Below, piece by piece: positions 59,335 through 64,000 of a DNA stretch of 64,000 nucleotides (the first letter of the stretch is position 1; each line of letters opens with the position of its first letter). This DNA is from Amycolatopsis sp. CA-230715 (GTDB lineage Bacteria > Actinomycetota > Actinomycetes > Mycobacteriales > Pseudonocardiaceae): contig NZ_CP059997.1 in NCBI RefSeq assembly GCF_018736145.1, positions 4,525,501 to 4,589,500 of the forward strand, written 5' to 3'. The notes beneath the pieces were generated by a model. That model was given only the letters and a program-made list of their open reading frames with translations, searched no databases and was not told where the DNA came from. The position numbers and the translations under genes were made by a program.

Positions 59335-59913
59335 CTACGCTGTGTCGTGTATGAGACGAATCTCACCCTGAACACGACACGCCACGCGGTTGCGCCCGGC
59401 CCGCTTCGCGACGTATAGGAGTTCGTCCGCGGCCGAGAGGTCCCTGGCGACGCCGATGCTGACCGTCACCGACAGGCCGGTGGAGAGCCGCGCCCACGGG
59501 TGCCGCGCGACGCGCGCCCGCGCCGCGTCGACCACGGCCTCGGCGCCGGGGCGGGGCAGGACCAGTGCGAACTCTTCGCCGCCGTAGCGCGCGCAGAACG
59601 CGTCGTGCGGGAGGTCGCGCTGCAGCAGCGAGACGACCTGCTGGAGCACCCGGTCACCGGTGAGGTGGCCGAACGTGTCGTTGACGCGTTTGAACAGGTC
59701 GAGGTCGACCAGCGCGATGGCCACCTCGCCGGAGGTGGTGCGCAGCCGCTGGTCGAGATAGCGGCGGTTGTAGGCGCCGGTGAGCGCGTCGCGGAGGTTC
59801 TCCTCGCGGGCGCTGTCCAGCGCGGCGCGCAGGTGTTCGTAGGCGCGGCGCCATTCTCCTTGCGAAGCGAACATGTCGGCGACCGACTCGTGCAGCCCGA
59901 GCAGGTCCGTCAC
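59335..59913 (-). CDS. diguanylate cyclase (GGDEF) with residual TPR-like N-terminus
   Basis: 192 aa. GGDEF domain with active site GGEEF (111-115) and VDLDLFKRVNDTFGH, so cyclase activity is expected. The first about 40 residues (VADMFASQGEWRRAYEHLRAALD) look like a single last TPR unit joined by the usual helix REENLRDALTGAYNRRYLD. TPR-GGDEF proteins in this group are usually far longer, so this may be a truncated gene. The inhibitory I-site RxxD is absent (PHDA at that position). GTG 59913, no clear ribosome binding site. Confidence 0.85.
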   Translation of the reverse strand: MTDLLGLHESVADMFASQGEWRRAYEHLRAALDSAREENLRDALTGAYNRRYLDQRLRTTSGEVAIALVDLDLFKRVNDTFGHLTGDRVLQQVVSLLQRDLPHDAFCARYGGEEFALVLPRPGAEAVVDAARARVARHPWARLSTGLSVTVSIGVARDLSAADELLYVAKRAGRNRVACRVQGEIRLIHDTA

Positions 59914-59978
59914 CTACGTCTTGTCGTCTGATCGGGACGTTCGCTTGAGGTGTCGACCGAGCGGAAAGCGAATATCGC

Positions 59979-62900
59979 TCAAGTGGTCGACGCGACTCGC
60001 TCGTTGGAACCCTCAGTAGTCGGTTTCGCGGCGAGGAGGGCCCGCTTCTTCTTGGCGCGCTTGGTGAGCGCGCCCACGGGCGTCACCACGGCTGGCAGGA
60101 CGAGCAGCGCGCTCACGATGATCCACAGCCACGCCAGACTGCCGTGCTGCCAACGGTCCATCGCGGCACCGAGCCAGCCGAAAAGGACATCGCGCAGCCC
60201 CGGCACGTACGCGGCGAACAGCAGCGCCGCGCCCGCCAGCGCGCCGAGCAGGGACAGCAGCATCCTGGTGTCGCGCCGCAGCGTCAGGATGCTGGCGACC
60301 AGGAAGACCGCCGCGCCGGCGGCGAGGGCGAGCCCGGTGAACTGCAGCACGTCGCTGGGGCGGTCGCCGAGCACCAGCCCGAGCACCACGGCGACGACGC
60401 CGGCGAGCAGGTTCCACGGCGCGCGGAGGTTCGCCGCGACCTGGGTGATCCACCACGCCGCTTTCCCGGCGCTCTTGGCGAATCCCGCGACGGGTTTGAC
60501 CGCGGTCGGCATGTCGGCCGCGCCCGCGGCCGCGTTCACGCCGGCGGCGCCGGTCTTGATCAGCGTCCTGGTGAGCAGGGTCGAACCGCGTTCGGTGCCG
60601 AAGGTCTCCTTCGACACTTCGCAGCGGCGGAACGCGGCGGCCGTGCTCGCCTCGTCGGCCGGGGGCGAGTTCCGCATCAGGTCGCGGAAGTCCTGCGCGT
60701 GCACGCCGTTCGCCTTCGCGTCCGCCATGTCCTTTGTGGACCACTTGGCCACCACGGGCAGTTCCTCGGCGGCGATCTGGAGCTGGCGCGAGCGGGCCAG
60801 CACCATCGCGGTCACCGGCATGCTCACCGGCATCGGCCGCGGTTCGCCCGGTTCTTCCTCGAGCGGCTTGAGATCGGGGCCGACGCCGAGGAACGCGAGT
60901 TCGGCCGCGAGCTGTGCATTGAGACTGTCCATTTCGGACTGTGGGAGGTCGTCCGCCGCGCAAGGTGGTTGCCAGCCGATCTCGGTGAAGGCCTGTTCGA
61001 GCTTCGCGGCGAACCCGTCGCCGCTCAGCTCGCGGAGCAGCAGCAGCCGCTTGGGGTCGAGAAGGCACTGGATGAGCCAGCCCGCGCCGTCGACGCGGCC
61101 CCACATCCAGTCGTTCGCGCGCCACGAAGCCTTGTAGAACGCGCCGAACGCGTTCGCCTGCATGCCGGTGAGCTTGTCCTTCGCGTCGCGCCGCGCGAGG
61201 TCGAGCAGGCTCCTGGTGTCCGCGCTGACCTGCACCAGGTCGACCCGCTGGTCGACCGACGGCGGCTGGGCGAGCAGCGCGCCCGCCGCGATGTGCAGGT
61301 CGAGCAGCCTGGCGTTGAGCACCGCCGGTTCGGTGCCGGGCAGGCCGAGCCAGTCCAGCAGGGTGGTGATCGTGTCGGCGCCCTCGTCGTAGGACTGCTT
61401 CAGGTTCGACGGCACCGGGGTTTCCGCCGTCGCCAGCGAGCGCAGCGTCGGCGCGAGTTCGACGAGCACCCCGGCGAGCTCCGGCCACGGATCGGTTTCC
61501 GCGGTGAGCACGCCCTCGGTCGCCCACTCCTCGGCCAGCGCGGTGATCCAGGCGATCAGGTCCTCGTTGAGCGCGGGCGAGTTCCTGGTCTTCACCCAGT
61601 CCGCGAGCCGCTGTTTCCGCGCCGCCTTCCGCCGCGCGTCGTGCAGCTTCCCGCGAGCCGAGTTCAGCGCGGCGACCTGCGCTTCCGTTGGCAGCAACCG
61701 GAAACCCGCGTTGACGAGCTGCAACCCGGTCGCCACCGCGTCGTCGACCGCGCTCGTGCGGTACCCGGCCAGCTCGGCGGAACCGCATTCCTCCGGCGGC
61801 GGCCGCTCGGGAAGCTGGTGGCGAAGACCCTCGGCCGCCGCCGCGCGCAAGCTCCCGGACACGCCGGAAGTCCACTGCCGCACCTGCGTCATCCCCGAGC
61901 GGCTGTCGAGCAGTCTCGTCGCCGCCCGCACGAGCGCCGCCGCGTCGGTCTGCACGCGCCTGGCGCGGTAGGCGGCGAACATCCGGTCGTCGACGAGCGG
62001 CCGCGACCGGTCGCGAAGACCGATGCCCGCCAGCGAAACCCGGGTCGCGCGCGCCCTGACCACGGCGTCGTTGTGCCGGGTCAGCTCGTCCAGCTCGGCG
62101 CTGATGGTCTGGCTCGTCAGCGCCGTCAGCACGTGCCCGAGCGCGCCCGCGAGCAGTGGCGGGTTCGCGGCGTCGACCGGGACCGCCTTCGATTCGTCCT
62201 CGCCGCTCGGCACCACGTAGAGCAGGAGCCGCCGAACGTCCTCTTCGGACTTGCGCTCGAAGATTTCGCGCAGTGCCGGGCCGATCGGCTTGTTCAGCAG
62301 CACTCCGCCGTCGGTGAGCCAGTGCGATCGGGTCGCGTCGGTGAACGCCGCCATGTCCGGGTGCGCTTCGTCGGCACCGGCCCCGACCGGCATCCTGGCC
62401 AGCTCGAACGCGCCGGGGAAGGACGCGCTGCAGCGCGCGGCGAGCGCCAGCGGGTCGAAAACGTTGCCCTGCCACAGATCCCGCTCGAACCGGAAGAGCA
62501 GGCGGTGCTCGGTGTCGCGCATGAGATTGCCCAGCGCGTCGTCGTACCTCGTCGTCTCGCCGTCGATCATGGTGCCGGTGAGCAGGACCGTGACGTCCGG
62601 GTTCACCGGGGTGTCCTGCTGGCCGACGATCCCGCGCAGCGCCTTGCGGAGCCCGCCGAGCAGCACGCGATCGCCGTCGAGCACCGAGCGGGGTTCCGGT
62701 TCGGACGGGTCGCGGATGAGGTTGTCGAGCGAACCGGTTTCGAGCCAGATGTCGCGCAGCGAGGCCGGTGACGAGCGGTAGGCCTCGGACAACCCGAGGC
62801 AGGCGGCGTTGATCCCGCCCGCGCTCGTGCCCGTGAGCACGTCGAGGCACACCGTGGCGTTGAGGAATCGCAGCAGCTTCCCGTACGCGGTGGCGTCGCT

Positions 62901-63032
62901 CGAGTCCCTGGAGGCGCGCAGCAGTGCGGAGGTCTCGGTCGCCACCCCGCCCATCCACACGGCGAGGCTGGCCCCGCCGACCATCGTCATCGCGATGCGG
63001 ATTTCTTGCGGCCACACGGTTTGTTCGCGCAC
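59979..63032 (-). CDS. large patatin-like phospholipase with C-terminal membrane segments
   Basis: 1,017 aa. Patatin domain: oxyanion loop MVGGASLAVWMGG, nucleophile GTSAG (Ser70) and catalytic Asp241 in TDGGVLLNKP. A long helical middle (about 330-830) follows, resembling the DUF3376 region of actinobacterial patatin-like proteins, then three to four transmembrane helices (about 870-990) and a basic tail. Expected acyl hydrolase at the membrane. GTG 63032 with GGGAGG upstream is chosen; the frame upstream (to 63674) shadows the divergent gene. Confidence 0.85.
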   Translation of the reverse strand: MREQTVWPQEIRIAMTMVGGASLAVWMGGVATETSALLRASRDSSDATAYGKLLRFLNATVCLDVLTGTSAGGINAACLGLSEAYRSSPASLRDIWLETGSLDNLIRDPSEPEPRSVLDGDRVLLGGLRKALRGIVGQQDTPVNPDVTVLLTGTMIDGETTRYDDALGNLMRDTEHRLLFRFERDLWQGNVFDPLALAARCSASFPGAFELARMPVGAGADEAHPDMAAFTDATRSHWLTDGGVLLNKPIGPALREIFERKSEEDVRRLLLYVVPSGEDESKAVPVDAANPPLLAGALGHVLTALTSQTISAELDELTRHNDAVVRARATRVSLAGIGLRDRSRPLVDDRMFAAYRARRVQTDAAALVRAATRLLDSRSGMTQVRQWTSGVSGSLRAAAAEGLRHQLPERPPPEECGSAELAGYRTSAVDDAVATGLQLVNAGFRLLPTEAQVAALNSARGKLHDARRKAARKQRLADWVKTRNSPALNEDLIAWITALAEEWATEGVLTAETDPWPELAGVLVELAPTLRSLATAETPVPSNLKQSYDEGADTITTLLDWLGLPGTEPAVLNARLLDLHIAAGALLAQPPSVDQRVDLVQVSADTRSLLDLARRDAKDKLTGMQANAFGAFYKASWRANDWMWGRVDGAGWLIQCLLDPKRLLLLRELSGDGFAAKLEQAFTEIGWQPPCAADDLPQSEMDSLNAQLAAELAFLGVGPDLKPLEEEPGEPRPMPVSMPVTAMVLARSRQLQIAAEELPVVAKWSTKDMADAKANGVHAQDFRDLMRNSPPADEASTAAAFRRCEVSKETFGTERGSTLLTRTLIKTGAAGVNAAAGAADMPTAVKPVAGFAKSAGKAAWWITQVAANLRAPWNLLAGVVAVVLGLVLGDRPSDVLQFTGLALAAGAAVFLVASILTLRRDTRMLLSLLGALAGAALLFAAYVPGLRDVLFGWLGAAMDRWQHGSLAWLWIIVSALLVLPAVVTPVGALTKRAKKKRALLAAKPTTEGSNERVASTT

Positions 63033-63215
63033 GGCGCCTCCCACGTCACGGGCGATCAGTCCAGCAGAAACGATCCACTTCCGGGATGGACGTCCGCACC
63101 CGCTGTTCGGGTGGACTTCTCCGCCCGAAGGGGCAGCGTGGTAGGGCGTGCCCCACCAGCCGTTGTCAGGGTGACTGGATGGGAGACGGTACCGCGAAGC
63201 GCCAGTATTCGGGGC

Positions 63216-64000
63216 ATGACGAAACTTTTCCGTTCGTGCGCCGCGGTGCTCGCGGCGGCCGCCGTGCTCACCGCGGTCACCGTGCCCGCCTCCGCCACCC
63301 CCGCTCGGGGCGCGCTGCTTTCGGTCACTCCGGTCGAGACGCTCTCGCTCGACGGCGTTCGGGCCAAGCTCGCGGACTCGCCGTTCGGCGCGGACCACGT
63401 GCGCCACGGCGTCCACGCCTACCGGCTGGAATACCGGACGATCGACGGCCGCGGCCGTCCGACGACCGCGAGCGGGCTGGTCGCGCTGCCGGACGACGGC
63501 CCCCGCGTGCTGCCGACCGTCGCCTACCTGCACGGCACGCGGGTGGGGAAGCGCGCGGTGGCCAGCGTCGACGAGCACAACGCCGACCGGCCGGCCGCCT
63601 ACACCTTCGCCGCGGCCGGGTACGCCACCGTCGCGCCGGACTTCCTCGGGCTCGGTACGGGCCCCGGTTCCCACCCGTACATGGACAGCGCGACCGAGAC
63701 GTCGGCGTCGGTCGACATGCTGCGCGCGGCGCGCTCCTTCGCGCAGCGGCTGGCGAAGGCGCTGGACCCGAAGGTGCGGATCACCGGGTTCTCGCAGGGC
63801 GGGCAGGGCGCGATGGTGCTCGGGCGGGCGCTGCAGTCCGGTGTGGACCGCCGGTTCTCACTCGGCGCGCTGGCGCCGATCAGCGGCCCGTACGACGTGC
63901 TCGGCGCGGAACTGCCCGGCATCTTCGACGGTTCGGTTTCGCCGGGCTCGGCGATGTTCTACCTGTCGTACTGGACGGTCGCGATGAACCGCACGCACCA
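63216..64000 (+). CDS. secreted alpha/beta hydrolase (lipase-like), partial
   Basis: 261 codons visible; the gene runs past the window end. Signal peptide (MTKLFRSCAAVLAAAAVLTA, cleavage near ASA around 27). Mature part has AYLHGTRV, GYATVAPDFLGLG and the nucleophile elbow GFSQGG (Ser193), with PHPYMD-like SHPYMDSATE between, as in the secreted lipase family. Divergent from the patatin-like gene across 183 nt, so two acyl hydrolases are paired head to head. Confidence 0.85.
   Translation, partial: MTKLFRSCAAVLAAAAVLTAVTVPASATPARGALLSVTPVETLSLDGVRAKLADSPFGADHVRHGVHAYRLEYRTIDGRGRPTTASGLVALPDDGPRVLPTVAYLHGTRVGKRAVASVDEHNADRPAAYTFAAAGYATVAPDFLGLGTGPGSHPYMDSATETSASVDMLRAARSFAQRLAKALDPKVRITGFSQGGQGAMVLGRALQSGVDRRFSLGALAPISGPYDVLGAELPGIFDGSVSPGSAMFYLSYWTVAMNRTH

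Noticed and set aside
63033..63674. N-terminal extension of the patatin-like protein to 1,231 residues
   Set aside because: The extension is antisense to the secreted hydrolase gene; GTG 63032 has GGGAGG at proper spacing before the patatin domain.

Overview
This window is chromosomal DNA of a high-GC actinomycete, most likely of the order Pseudonocardiales (Amycolatopsis-like). The basis is the mycothiol synthase gene mshD, a GlnR-type regulator, a PurF with a 4Fe-4S cysteine set, many GTG and TTG starts, several leaderless starts (TANNNT followed 6-7 nt later by the start codon), an RsiG-type c-di-GMP-binding anti-sigma factor, and a DUF574/XRE-DUF5753/DUF397 gene set. The gene order purQ-purL-(sterol carrier)-purF-purM-DUF3073-YgfZ-pabC-nitrobindin-sseC-sseA-thioredoxin-glnR-mshD-pst-phoU-LCP follows the Mycobacterium tuberculosis Rv0788-Rv0822c neighbourhood as I remember it, with accessory blocks inserted. 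No rRNA, tRNA or CRISPR array was seen.

Layout. 1-3.5 kb: end of an unknown gene, a GMC oxidoreductase, an L,D-transpeptidase-like secreted protein, purS-purQ. 3.5-7.5 kb: a flavin/PNPOx-like protein and a heterodimeric ABC exporter with one dead ATP site. 7.6-9.9 kb: purL. 9.9-13.4 kb: a pentapeptide-repeat membrane protein and four tandem paralogous Pro-rich single-pass membrane proteins. 13.5-16.3 kb: two secreted GH25 lysozymes and a type VII secretion-associated protein. 16.3-19.6 kb: sterol-carrier protein, DUF574 methyltransferase, XRE/DUF5753 regulator, DUF397 protein and a hypothetical protein. 19.6-22.8 kb: purF (behind a leader able to form two exclusive hairpins), purM, arfB. 22.9-25 kb: an array of palindromic repeats interrupted by an IS1380-family element with a CTAG target duplication. 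25-31.3 kb: VanZ-like protein, a CitAB/DcuSR-type two-component system divergent from a tctCBA tricarboxylate transporter. 31.3-38.3 kb: Gfo/Idh oxidoreductase, 3-hydroxyacyl-CoA dehydrogenase, DUF3073, conserved hypothetical, asparaginase, rsiG, ygfZ-like, pabC. 38.5-43 kb: 5-oxoprolinase subunits, nitrobindin-like protein, a 32-residue membrane protein, MFS exporter with divergent MerR regulator, VOC protein. 43.3-45 kb: two DUF5753 genes, the second without a DNA-binding domain. 45-48.3 kb: sulfur genes (sseC, sseA, DUF4395) behind a Cys-containing leader peptide, thioredoxin, DUF2993 protein. 48.4-56.9 kb: glnR, mshD, pstSCAB behind a PHO box, DUF3592-like protein, EamA exporter, phoU. 56.9-64 kb: LCP protein, truncated-looking diguanylate cyclase, patatin-like protein, secreted alpha/beta hydrolase (cut by the window end).

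The most notable non-coding signals are (i) a structured element of about 195 nt present twice, each time just 3' of a minus-strand gene, with a compensatory base-pair change between copies; (ii) short palindromic CCCCGAA...TTCGGGG units in pairs at five loci; (iii) mutually exclusive hairpins before purF; (iv) a pstC gene whose only plausible start is ATT, 25 nt after a 19-bp perfect hairpin; (v) a well-translated-looking 25-codon ORF wedged between pstC and pstA. How genes work together: purine synthesis (purSQ, L, F, M), phosphate uptake and signalling (pstSCAB, phoU), nitrogen regulation (glnR), sulfur transfer (sseA/sseC), c-di-GMP production and sensing (GGDEF protein, RsiG), and cell-wall turnover (lysozymes, L,D-transpeptidase, LCP ligase).
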